DNA of 64,000 bases from positions 11,344,725 to 11,408,724 of the forward strand of contig JACMZG010000008.1 of assembly GCA_018340805.1 (NCBI GenBank), read 5' to 3'. The position numbers and the translations under genes were made by a program. The stretch comes from Microvelia longipes (taxonomy: Eukaryota > Arthropoda > Insecta > Hemiptera > Veliidae). Within the stretch, counting starts at the first letter, position 1. Each line of letters opens with the position of its first letter. Below, piece by piece: positions 44,472-56,000 of this stretch. Under the pieces are notes generated by a model. It ran no database searches, had not been told where the DNA came from, and saw only the letters and a program-made list of their open reading frames with translations.

Positions 44472-45818
44472 CTAGTTTTTCCCTTTACTGGCATTTTTGT
44501 TAGATTTCTTTTGATTAAATTTTCTTCTTAAACCTAATTTAGTTTTAAATTGTTTACTCTTAGTTATATTATTTAAATGTTTTTTCTTTACTATTTTCCT
44601 TAAAGTTTTGCTAATGGCTCTGTGAGAGAGTTTCATTTCAAGAGGAGAATTAAAGAAATCTAGAGCTTCTTCGGCCCTTGGGTCATCTAAATTTATAAAT
44701 AATTTTTCAAAAAGCGACGATTTTGAGTCATTTGTTTGTTTTTTAGGAGTTGTTTCATCATCCTCGCTTTCAGATTCTTCGTTTATATTAAAAAAGTTAG
44801 GAACGCCGCTTTGTAAAGGAGTTTTAAGAGGAATATTTTTTGTTTTTATTTTTTCTTCAGTTTTGACTTCCTCGACTTTACCTCCAAATAAACCTAATAA
44901 ACTAAATTCATTACTTTTTGACTCTTTAAACTGTTCTTTTAAATTATCACTAACATCATAAAATCTGTCTTGAGTAACTTTAAACTTTTTCATTTTTTCT
45001 TTCTTTTTCACCGGTTCTTCTTGTAAATCATCTTCTTTTTGTACTATGAGTGATTTGTGGTTTTTATCCATTGGATCAAATCTCGTAGGTAAAGCTTCAT
45101 TTTTAGTGACCTTTTTTACTCTAATCTCTTTCCCAATAATAGAGTTAGCAATACTCATTAGTTTGTCCTGCTCCTCATCAACTTCCATTTCTTTTTCATC
45201 TTCTTTATCTTCTTCGTCAAAAAATTTACTATCCATTCTAAATCTTTCATCAACACCACTAACTTTAGTTTTGATAAATTTAGACTTAGTTTTACTCACA
45301 TTAAATGAAATTTCAGAATCAGAATCTTCAGATTCATCAAATAATTTCCTTTTATTGCCTTCTTCAGGTTTTTCATGATGAGGTGTTTCATCATCAGATT
45401 GTTCAAACTTGATTTTATTATTAGCAGGTTTAGATGACTTAATAGCCATTTTAATAAGTTTCTTTTGGTTGTCACGCGCTGAGTGTCTCTCTTTAAGGGA
45501 TTCAAGTCGCTTTTGTTCAGCTTTAGATAGCTTTGTGGTTACATCAGTTTTCTCTTGAACCCGACTACTTGTAGATTTTTCTGGTGAATTTGGTATCAGA
45601 TTATCAGCGATATCATTATTTGTTTGTTTATTTTTATGCTCTTTCTTATACTTCTTACTTTTCTTTCCGTGTAATTCCCGTTCTCTTTCTGCATTCTCAA
45701 TCAGTTCGATATCTAAAGGTTTCTGAGGCTTTTCGCTCTCAATCTCTTCTTTAATTTTATCTAAAAAGCTTAATTTGCCAGACTTACCAGCTTTAGTATT
45801 CCCGGCGTTTGTTTCCAT
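44472..45818 (-). CDS. NOL8-like nucleolar protein, intronless, no RRM
   Basis: 448-residue, strongly charged, Lys/Glu/Asp/Ser-rich protein with acidic patches (about 200-225) and a basic C-terminus ending KSNKNASKGKN, as expected for a nucleolar protein. Residues about 245-315 (RFDPMDKNHKSL, then DRFYDVSDNLKEQFKES and FSLLGLFGG) resemble the conserved C-terminal part of NOL8, a pre-60S ribosome-biogenesis factor. NOL8 normally begins with an RRM; here an in-frame TAG two codons upstream of ATG (45818) closes the frame and I see no splice acceptor, so the RRM is absent. It could be another nucleolar scaffold. Head to head with NPRL3, 904 bp apart. Confidence 0.6.
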   Translation of the reverse strand: METNAGNTKAGKSGKLSFLDKIKEEIESEKPQKPLDIELIENAERERELHGKKSKKYKKEHKNKQTNNDIADNLIPNSPEKSTSSRVQEKTDVTTKLSKAEQKRLESLKERHSARDNQKKLIKMAIKSSKPANNKIKFEQSDDETPHHEKPEEGNKRKLFDESEDSDSEISFNVSKTKSKFIKTKVSGVDERFRMDSKFFDEEDKEDEKEMEVDEEQDKLMSIANSIIGKEIRVKKVTKNEALPTRFDPMDKNHKSLIVQKEDDLQEEPVKKKEKMKKFKVTQDRFYDVSDNLKEQFKESKSNEFSLLGLFGGKVEEVKTEEKIKTKNIPLKTPLQSGVPNFFNINEESESEDDETTPKKQTNDSKSSLFEKLFINLDDPRAEEALDFFNSPLEMKLSHRAISKTLRKIVKKKHLNNITKSKQFKTKLGLRRKFNQKKSNKNASKGKN

Positions 45819-46722
45819 CTTCTATTTTTTTTACAGTTGTAGGGTTTTAGGGCAAACAATTACTTTATAACTTCAACAAGTATTCTTTATCATACCAATG
45901 AACGTTGTTAATGTAAACATGTGCTAATTTATTATCAAAAGTCATATATCTTCTTATTTTTCTTACTTTTATTTTGTCCTTTTAGTAAATTGCTAGAAGC
46001 TGCTTTTCCATCATCCCGTCTCGTTTTTGATGTATGTATGTCTTTGTTAATGTGTTAACGATCTAATAATTAAAATGGAAAATTAATTATTGAATCTATT
46101 TGATTATAGCTGTATTGTAATGATTTTTTGGGAGTGTATTTTTGTACAATTTATAATATCTAGTTGTTAAATGGGCTGAAGCACGTGAATTGAAGTATTC
46201 GATTGCTGTATTCTTAACGAATGAAAAACAAGAAAAATTTAGTGTTTATCAGCCCTGTACATCCTATGCGTTTATCATGTTTCCCTATAATAATTTGTTT
46301 TATTAATTTATAATTTTTAGTTTTTCTATAAGACTGTTTACTGTTATGCTAGTTCATAAAACTTCAGGCCATTATATAGTGTAGAGATGTAATCCCAATA
46401 GTAATCAAGTTTTTATTACCAAGATTTATCATTATTATTATCAAATTTATTCTATTTTATTATGGTTTTAGTATTTCTGTCCCTGGTTATGAAAGCCTAA
46501 TTTACTTTATTAAGCTTCTTTGGATGCTTATGTTCATAATAGTGTTAGAAGTTTCCCAAGTGATATTTACTTAGACTAAGATTGTCTATCTTATACTTTT
46601 AGTTCTTATCAGTTGATGGAAAAACGTGAACGAAGGAGACCAATTGGTTCGTTGGAGGAACCAACGAAGTAGTCTAGTTTCTGGCAGGCTGTCTAAGTAT
46701 TTTTCTCAATTAATAATTTATT
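45819..46722. promoter_or_regulatory. Divergent promoter region of the NOL8-like gene and NPRL3
   Basis: The two starts face away from each other across 904 bp, so promoter elements for both must lie here unless untranslated exons extend further. Sequence is AT-rich; no TATA box or specific factor site can be assigned. Confidence 0.4.
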
Positions 46723-47055
46723 ATGGAAACAGATCCGCTGAGTATAATACTTGTTAAAGCTGATAGTAAAGGCGACAGATTGTTATTCAGATATCCATTT
46801 ACAGTTGAAAATCCATCTGAAACACAAGTTAAACGTAAGAATCCTTACTCCATCGTTATACACGAGGATTTGCATGAGTATAAATGTGACAAAACATCCA
46901 ACATAGAAAATGGAAAACTGGTTGGGTTCAGTGATGAAGTTCTAAGTAGCTTGTTTGCTGTTAAACTTGCTCTCAGAGAGAAGAAGTTCGAGTTGAAAAC
47001 GAATGATGTCAGATTTGTTGGGCATCCAACTGTACTGAAGCAGTCCTTCAGTAAG
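46723..47055 (+). CDS. NPRL3: NPRL3 exon 1
   Basis: Residues 1-111 from ATG 46723; contains LLFRYPF. Donor AAG|GTAATA, phase 0. Confidence 0.93.
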
Positions 47056-50000
47056 GTAATATTACAACAGTTCTGGTTCCTGCACATTTTCAAAGAAAAA
47101 TGAGCTTATGTGATTGGGGTCATGGAGGGGAGGTGATTTTTTGGGAGGTAGGACAGGACTTACTGATGATCAAAATATATAAATATTATTTTCTGAACGT
47201 GTTAAAATTTTAGACATGTACTAATGTGTGTAGTTAATTCATGTATGAAGTTTGAAATTTATTATCAGCATCAGTTCTGGTTTTATTGATTGACATATAT
47301 GCGTCTATATATATCATAATATAAACAAATCACATTTTTTACTAATACCATTAAAAATTTGCTTGTATTGTGGCATTATGACTCTTATATAAAGTAATAA
47401 ACTGAGTAGGCTTCCGAGGTTATTGTTATGAAGATTTAGGTCTTCCGGTGGTGACTGCATTAATGTAGATGAAGAATCCGACGTTTCGCTTCCACTGTGG
47501 GAGGCATCTTCAGGGATGTAGGACATTATGGATTGGACAAAACAAAACAATGCTCTTCAAATCTGAACTGTTAATTTTTCTAGAGGATTGAAATTGAAAA
47601 ACTTCATTGAAAACTCCAGACCGGTCTGGAGTCTTCTTTATCAAATTTTCTTTGATATTCTCACTTTCTTGTCAATCAATCCAATTTTTGCTTAAGATTT
47701 TGGTTTATATTTAAAAACCTGAGCAATAGTGTCACAACTTGTTTTTTATTTTTTTTTAATTTTTGAAAGAAAATGGCTGTGCTAGGTAGTGTATAATCTA
47801 TGGGATAAATATTAGCATTTTCAAGTCAACAACAAGTTGTGATGCTACTGCTCAGTAAGCAATAAATAAAAAATAATAATCTAGAAATAAACTCTAGAAG
47901 ATATATCTTAATGAAGAAATTTAACCTTAATGTCTTTAGGGCTTACTCTCTTCTTCTTTTATTTCTATTACAGTCTCTAAAGAAGACTTGTATCTCTTGC
48001 CGAAAGCTTAGGTTTTAATATTTAAATATATATTTTTAGACTGAAGTCTTCTATTATTTATTTACTCTTTATCTTTTGATTTCAGGACGAAACTAATATT
48101 CTTATCAACATAGTATTTGCTCTGAGGGCATCTGCTAATCATTCCATAGTGAGGTGTTATCATGAACTGAGTAAGAGATTAGCAATAGCGCTGATTAATG
48201 AAGAAAACAAATGCGGCTACTTTACCCAGGAAATGAAAATTATGATTACAGCCAATGATGAGTTCACAAGGTACATTTTATTCAGTAAATGGGTGGGTTC
48301 ATGCTTCAAAACAAGCTGCTAATCATGGAATGAAGCTTCTCTACCTATAAGCTAAAATGTTTTGGAGCATATATAATGCTGTGTAATAAATTACAATAAT
48401 TTTACTCTGAGTAAAAATAATATAAAATAGCAGCTCTTCTAATTGAAAAACAATAATATATAGTGTGCTTGAGGCCTCTTTGTACTCAAAAACATCAAAA
48501 GTCATTAGAAACACCTTTTATCAAACAAATTTTGATTTCTTTTTGATCTGCCGTATTGAGTTATCTCCAAAATCTTGTCAACATCAGTTTTTACTTGCAT
48601 AAGACTTGATTTGTGTGCCAAGTTTCATTAAAATTGTATCATATGTTTGAGCTGTAGAGTGTTTACAAGAGCTGTGCTCTTTACTAGAATATCAAGTGAA
48701 CTTCAAAAAAGCAATCTTTAAATAAGGATAGATTTTTCACAATGTTTTTATAAAAGATTTGAGTTTTCTTGATATTTTTAAAAATGGCTGCCACTCGGTG
48801 ATTAACAGAAGAATGTCAAATGGCTTTATACACAAACCTGTTTTATTTGTGCACGGAAAATAAAATGTTTACACGTTTTGTTTAATGTGTTTTTGTTTTG
48901 CACGAATTTCTGTGACACGAAGTAATTTTCATCAATGACAGGCAACATGACATTTGCATAAGCTCCTTTATGATTACAATAGTCAAAATGTCAATTATTT
49001 GCAATTGTCAAAAATCTTTCTTATAATTTTTTGTTATGATAATAAGACGAACAAATGATTCCATATGATTTTTTTTATATGCTCTTCAATATGATTTGTA
49101 ATAGTTTAAAATCTTCCCTATATTTCAAAATTTTCATTTTTTCTATTTAATATGAAATCGTAAACTACAGTATCAAAAGCTTTAATAGGAAAAAGGCTTT
49201 GGGTGGATGTGAAAGACTCAAATCAAATTCAATCCACAAGACCTGTTTATCGGCAAAGCTCTTTCAGATGAGTTTAAGTGCCTGTACAAACAACTCAAAA
49301 CCAGTGTGATAAATTCAAAACTAATGCGTTAATAAGTCAGAACTAATTTGTGAAGTCATAACTAATGTGTTTATATGTCAAAAATAATGTCTTAATAAAT
49401 CAGAACTAATTTGTTAGTAAGTCAAAACTTATTTGTACATCTTAACTAGTGTTCAATTTCATGCAAAATCCTCTGGTGATTTCTTAAATTTCAATTTTTT
49501 AAATATAAACAGAGCAGAAGAGGAGGGGTTGGAAGACATGGAGAGCTTGCAGAATCCCTTCACTGTCATACTGGAGGAAAGCTCTCTGGGGAGAGACTTG
49601 CGGAGGATATTTGATGAACTCCACTCTCAGGGTTTCACTCAATTCAGGCTCAACAAAACTAGGGAGATATCTTTCTGTCTCTCTCAGAAAGTCCATCAAC
49701 TCCAGAACGAAGCTGTTAAAATTGATCCTGAGGCAATTGATCAGTAAGTGTTTTTATTGAATACAAATATAAACAATGGCATTAGTATGTAAGTCCTGTA
49801 TACATAAGTATGTAATTTCTTTGGTTCGTTCTTTTGTAGTTTTCTTTATTTAGTTTCTTTGAGGTGTTTTTCACTTTATGCAATTTTTTGAAATATATGC
49901 TTTGATGAAGTCATAAAATAATAGTGTCCAGAAATCACAACTAAACTCTACATTTGACTTTTGATCTTTAAACTTTCCCGCGTAAGCACTCTGGGAGCTA

Positions 50001-53000
50001 CGATGATAATAGACACACAGGTACCTACTGACACACAACTGACTAACTGTTTGTCTTACTGAACTTTGTTATCTCGACCTCAACCCATTGAAATAGTTAC
50101 TCATCTTAATAGCTCTACTTTTTCTTGAGACCACAGGCTTCTTTTTCAAGAAAATCTGGCCTTTAAGCATGTAGCTTGTAGCATGGTGGTGCTGATCTCT
50201 TGATAATCAAAGGAAAAAGTACAAAAAGAATGTAATCATTTAAAAAAAAACTTTAACCTAAGACCTTTCCCTGAAAATTAGAAACCCTATTCTGCAGTTC
50301 TTACCACCTATAACAAAGCTCTTATAGATGTCAAATTGGATTCTTAGAGAAGATTTTGTTTTGAAGTCGATAGCATTGCTGAAGCAGCTAGACTGAGCAG
50401 AATACTGTCTAAAAACCCAATTAACATGGTTTGCACCTATAAGACTTGTAGTAAACCCTATACTAATAATGACTAAGAGATGACATTAGGTTCTAATGAA
50501 TAACCACTTTCTGGACTCTGCTGTCTTTGTGAACCACCAACACCAACCACAACAATCTTCATAATTTTTTAAAAATAAATTCATTTTTTTTATAAAATAC
50601 AAGTGTAAACGATAACCCTAAATGTATTCAAAATTATAAAAATAAATTATGGTGATCTCTACTAGAGAGCTTACGCACTGTGCCGTAGAGGTAAATAAAC
50701 GGATCTGGGCTTTTTTGATATGATGAAGTACCTAAATGGACTGTCACCATCATTAAATGGATGATTGACTTATTTAAACCTTACTAGTCTCTTGGCCCAG
50801 ACTGTATTTACCCAGCACTGCTACGACAGGGCTTGGGCATTCTGGCTCCCCTATGCAGTATTTTCATAGCAAGCATAGCTTTAAATCACATTCCTGAACC
50901 CTGATAATCTGACAAAGTCACTTTTATACCTAAAACTGGATGTGTTTCATACATAGAGTGTAAGGCATATAGACCAATATGCCTATCATATTTTCTTTTC
51001 AAAATCATGGAGAAAATTATAGACAGACACATTGGTAAAACGCCATTGTTACCAAGCTGCTGTACTAATATCTCTTTCCTTAAAGCTGTTGATGTGAAAG
51101 CAATTTGAATCTTGAAGCTCCTTTTGAAAGCAAAGGTAGCGTTGTTGGTACTTTTCTTGTTATTGAGAAATCTTTTGATAACATATTTTTCCAAACTATA
51201 CGGAGCTTGATGGTGAAGTATCTATTTGTAGATAGATTCTTATTAGAAGAGTTATGACACCTGTGTCTGGAAGCCTAAGGCACCAGGGGATGTCTGCAGG
51301 GTGGAGTTATATCTCCTTTACTGTTAAGGGTTGTGGTCAATGGCCGACTTCGCTGTTTAAAGTAAAGGCTTTCTTGCCATAGGATATGCTGATGACCTAG
51401 TCACCCATATCCCTGGCAAATTATGAAATACTGCCCTAGATGTCATTGAAACTTCAATAAGGCGAATTGAAAATGCAAATATGTTAGCCATTCATTTAAC
51501 CCTGCGAAAACTGCACTCATAATATTCACCAAATTAACAAAACCTAAAATACAACTTGTATAAGTGTGTTTTGACTTAAGTTTAAGTTTTAATCAAATAG
51601 CACACTTGTATAAGTGTGTTTTGACTTAAGTTTAAGTTTTAATCAAATAGCACACTTGTATAAGTGTGTTTTGACTTAAGTTTAAGTTTTAATCAAATAG
51701 CACACTTGTATAAGTGTGTTTTGACATGAGTAAAATTGTCACTAAATATCACCCTTGTTTGTACGTGTTTTTACTCTGATATAATTCACACTTAAAATAT
51801 TAAGAATATTGAACACACTCACCTGATAATTTGATTCAAACCTTTTCTGTTTATTCTTTTTTTCAGATGTTTTGAGAGACTGAGGCCTTACTACGGTTTG
51901 TTACTTCTAGTTGATACCAAGCAGCTGCTTCGGTCACTCAGCCCTGATGCCTCACCTAGTTTAGCCAAGTTAATCAGATTCTATAGTCCTCTTAAATCTT
52001 TCAGTCTTCTTAGTGCCGACACTGATCTTGGATTGACAGAGGTAATTACCGTCTCTTTTGCAAATAGGAGAATAAAAAAGTCTCCAATAATGAAGTATAT
52101 ATTTGTATTTTATTAGAAGCAAAGTTAGGAATGGTGATGTATTCTGATGTACCAAATGTTTAGATATTTTAATGAGTGAAAGTAGGTTTGTATGTCAAAT
52201 CTATCATTTTCACAGAGCTATCCTCTGTGGGAATTCCCAGAATTTCATAATATTGGTATTAAATTTTTAAATTTCCCTTTAATAATATTGAATATAAGAA
52301 TACTTCTATAGCAAATAATAAATAACAGATTATAATTATAATAATAAATTAACCATATTGAATAACTTCAATTATGGATTTTGAGAGTAAGATTTTTTAT
52401 TTCACAAAAAAAGAGAATTTTACGTTTTGTTGTAATATGTATTTTTAATAAATAAATTGGCTGAAATTTACCCACTTAAAATGGACGAGAGAACTATATG
52501 TTTTTAATTCTGCATGGTTAAATAAATGAGTAATCAATGAACCAATCAAGCCTGAAGGCCCTGCATTTCCTCTATTACTACTTCAAGTCCTAAAGACTGA
52601 TGTTTGATGAAATGAGTTGAATATTCCTCTAAGAAATAAATAAGTTGCTAACTTTATCTCAATGGTTAAGGGTCTGGAAGTGTGGTATTTTTCTGAGGTA
52701 AACCAATCTGGAGCTCCTGAAGACAACTACTTCCACTTCCTTCAAAAATGTAACTGGAACATGCACATTCAGTAAACTAACAAATGTCTTTTTTTTATAA
52801 AATCACAGTAGTTATAATAGAAAATTATTGATAGTTAAATTACGAGCAGGAGGAATAAGAGTTATTTATGTCCTTCAATTCTACTATTTGACCTGTTTAT
52901 AATCTTGGTACATAACAGACTATTCAATCTGTGATGCACATGGTTTTAATATTCAGTGTGTTGGCTTTGTATCTGTTTACAAAACCTGTATTTGAAGGAG

Positions 53001-56000
53001 GTCATAGTTACCGCAAGTTGCAGGATTAGGTACTGTTGATACTTTCTGTTGAATATGAATAATTTAATCTATAAATTATAGATATCTTGGAACTTTTCCG
53101 CACCTTATCATATATCCTCACCTCTTCCCATTTGTTTTTCTTACCCTCAAAATATGAAAATAATCTAATTTATATTGTACTCTGTCTTTGAACATACTCA
53201 AAATACTCAGGCAGTAAACAAAGATATTTTTTATTGCCAGAGATGATCCATTCAAGTACTGACCTCACTCGATGCTCCTCATCACTAATAACATATTCCA
53301 ACATTTAATTTTGTTCATTATATTGTCAATGTTTACAATTATTTGTAGGTGTTAAAATTAGGGAGTGATCTGGTATACTGGGGTAAAGCGATAGTGACCT
53401 ACCCATTGTGTGAATCCAATGTATACATGGTAGCTCCTAATGCTCCTGTCTACAGAGATTCTCCTCTTATTGAGAAGTTCAGTGAGAAATTCCCTCAAAA
53501 TTCTTTACTCCAGGTACTATTTAGCATATTTAAATCAGTATTAACCTTATAGACGTTCAATTGAATATAGTAGTTGGTGAGATTCATACGCTCAAGCCGT
53601 TCCTGGGTAGAATCTATGTTGTTTCTAATTTTTTTTATCATTATTTTATTATTAATAACAAATTTACATTTTTCTTTCTTTTTTTTGTCTAGTTATTTAC
53701 TACATTTTTTAATATCCTTACTTAATTTGTACTAAATTTTTTAAAATATTGATCTCATAATTATATAACCTTAATTATCCCTTTTTTAAATTAATATAAT
53801 TAATTTTAAAATAATTAAAATTTTAATTAATAATTATCTCTTATTCTTATTAACTGGCTTCTTGCCAGTTATTTTAGAAGTTTTCTTTTTTGTTCTTATT
53901 GTTTTTTTATACCCCCTTTTTTTTGGAAAATTTTTAGTTGGCGGATCCTATATTTTCTTGTTATAAACCCCCAAGCTCAGTTTAAACTTGTGGGATTGTT
54001 CATATTTTTAATATTACTTCTTTGACTGTCATTTTATTTTGAAATATAATATTTTATTTCTGTTTATTAAAATTAAATAATTATAAACAAATTTTGACTA
54101 GAATTTAAACTCTTAAGACGATCAATAATATTATGTCTGAGATCCTTCTCAGGCATTTAAGTATTTTTTATCATTAACTAATTGGCTTATTACAGAAAAA
54201 AATATATCAATAATTTTTATATAAGCTTCATTGATTCATTGGTCGAGGGAGTACTTTTATTAAAGTTAATATCTGGAAACTGAACTGGAAACAACACTAT
54301 TTTGTGTTGGCTGTTTAGAATTGAGTAAATAAAATATAAAATAAAAGCTTTATGTCCATTAAATTATTGATTATTGCAATAGACTTTGTCAAATAAAAAT
54401 TAAGAATAAATACAATTATTATGTCATTTAAAAAATTCTAAATATTCTTAAATATTATAAAAGGGGTTATCAGTTAAAAATTCTTTCGTTACTTTCTTAA
54501 AATCATTAAAGTCTAGTCTTTTAAATCCTGCTGGTAACTTATTGTACATTTTAACGCCCAAACAATTTTGGCCAACTTCTGCAAGTCTTTATAGACCATC
54601 AGGTTTATAGAAAGTGAGCGATCTGATTGCAAAAGTAGGTGACTATGGTCTGGTGGGGGTGGACTCTGTTCAGGTGGTGTGTGACCTAGGTCTTTTAAAA
54701 TATAAATTAGAAGATTTTCATATTCTGAAGACAATCCAAACAAGTTTGGATTTTAGATATAATATAAATAAATAAACCATTTATTTGCACATAATAATTT
54801 ACAATACACTTACAACAAATAACTTTAATTTACATAATAAGCGCAATTCGGCTGACAGCTGTGGTACCTCTTTTGAGGTCAATATTTGGTTGGTTCTCTT
54901 TTTTCTTTTCTTTTTAATTTTTTAAAATGAAATAACAAAAAAATATACATAAATAAAAAGAGATTAGTTACACAATTCATGTCTTAACAAAATTTTTAAT
55001 ATCATACATCATACATTTATATTCAAGCAAACACACACACCCAGTCTTATATGTAGTAATGCTTCAACAAACATAATCCCACATACTTCCTTTATAATAA
55101 AATTTTTATTTCTGCAGAGAAATTTATAAAATTATATTTATAAAGAATATTTAATAATTGATTATTTAAGATATATAATACATACATATATAAATAGTTA
55201 TTTTTTATATTTAAGTTTAATTTAATTTATATTTAATTTATCCACATATTTTTATTTAAGGTTATATATAGATATAAAGGATATATTATATGTCTTATTT
55301 AATTTATTAAATAAATTACTATTTATGTCTGACTATGGTCTGGTGGGGGGTTGACTCTGTTCAGGTGGTGTGTGACCTAGGTCTTTTAAAATATAAATTA
55401 AAAGATTTTCATATTCTGAAGACAATCCAAACAAGTTTGGATTTTAGATATAATATAAATATAATTAAATATATATAATATAATATAATATAAATAGATA
55501 TATATATAATAATATATAAAATAGATAATAATAGATAAAATATATATATATAAATAATATAATATGTAGGTACTGGTTATAATTGTATTTTTGTAATTAT
55601 ATAATAATTGTATAGACAACTTTACATAAATATAATTAGATACAAATACAAATTTGTACACAATATAATTGTGCGAGAGACATCTAGGAAATGTAACAAG
55701 CAAAATGCAATGCTACATCTGGGAACTGTTCCATCATTCGACATTCGTCATCATTGATGGCTCGACATAATGTCATGTCCCACTCTGTTTCGTTACCTCT
55801 AACTCATCAGGGCACCGGCAGAGCCTGAACTCACTCTGACCTTCAATTAATTCCAAAGAATATAATGTGAAGTACTTACCAGAGACGAGCGGTGCTCTCT
55901 CCTAGGTGTTGTAACATCCTTAAGGTGTAGCTCTCGCACAATTATATTGTGTCAACTATTCATGTTTTGCAAAACTCGGTAGTATCAAATGATACAAATT

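Noticed and set aside
45046..45378. Plus-strand Ser/Leu-rich 110-residue ORF
   Set aside because: Antisense of the acidic, Lys-rich NOL8-like coding sequence.
55398..55703. Minus-strand Ile/Tyr-rich ORF of 101 residues
   Set aside because: Runs through a TATAAT-rich low-complexity tract and the element end; no protein-like composition.
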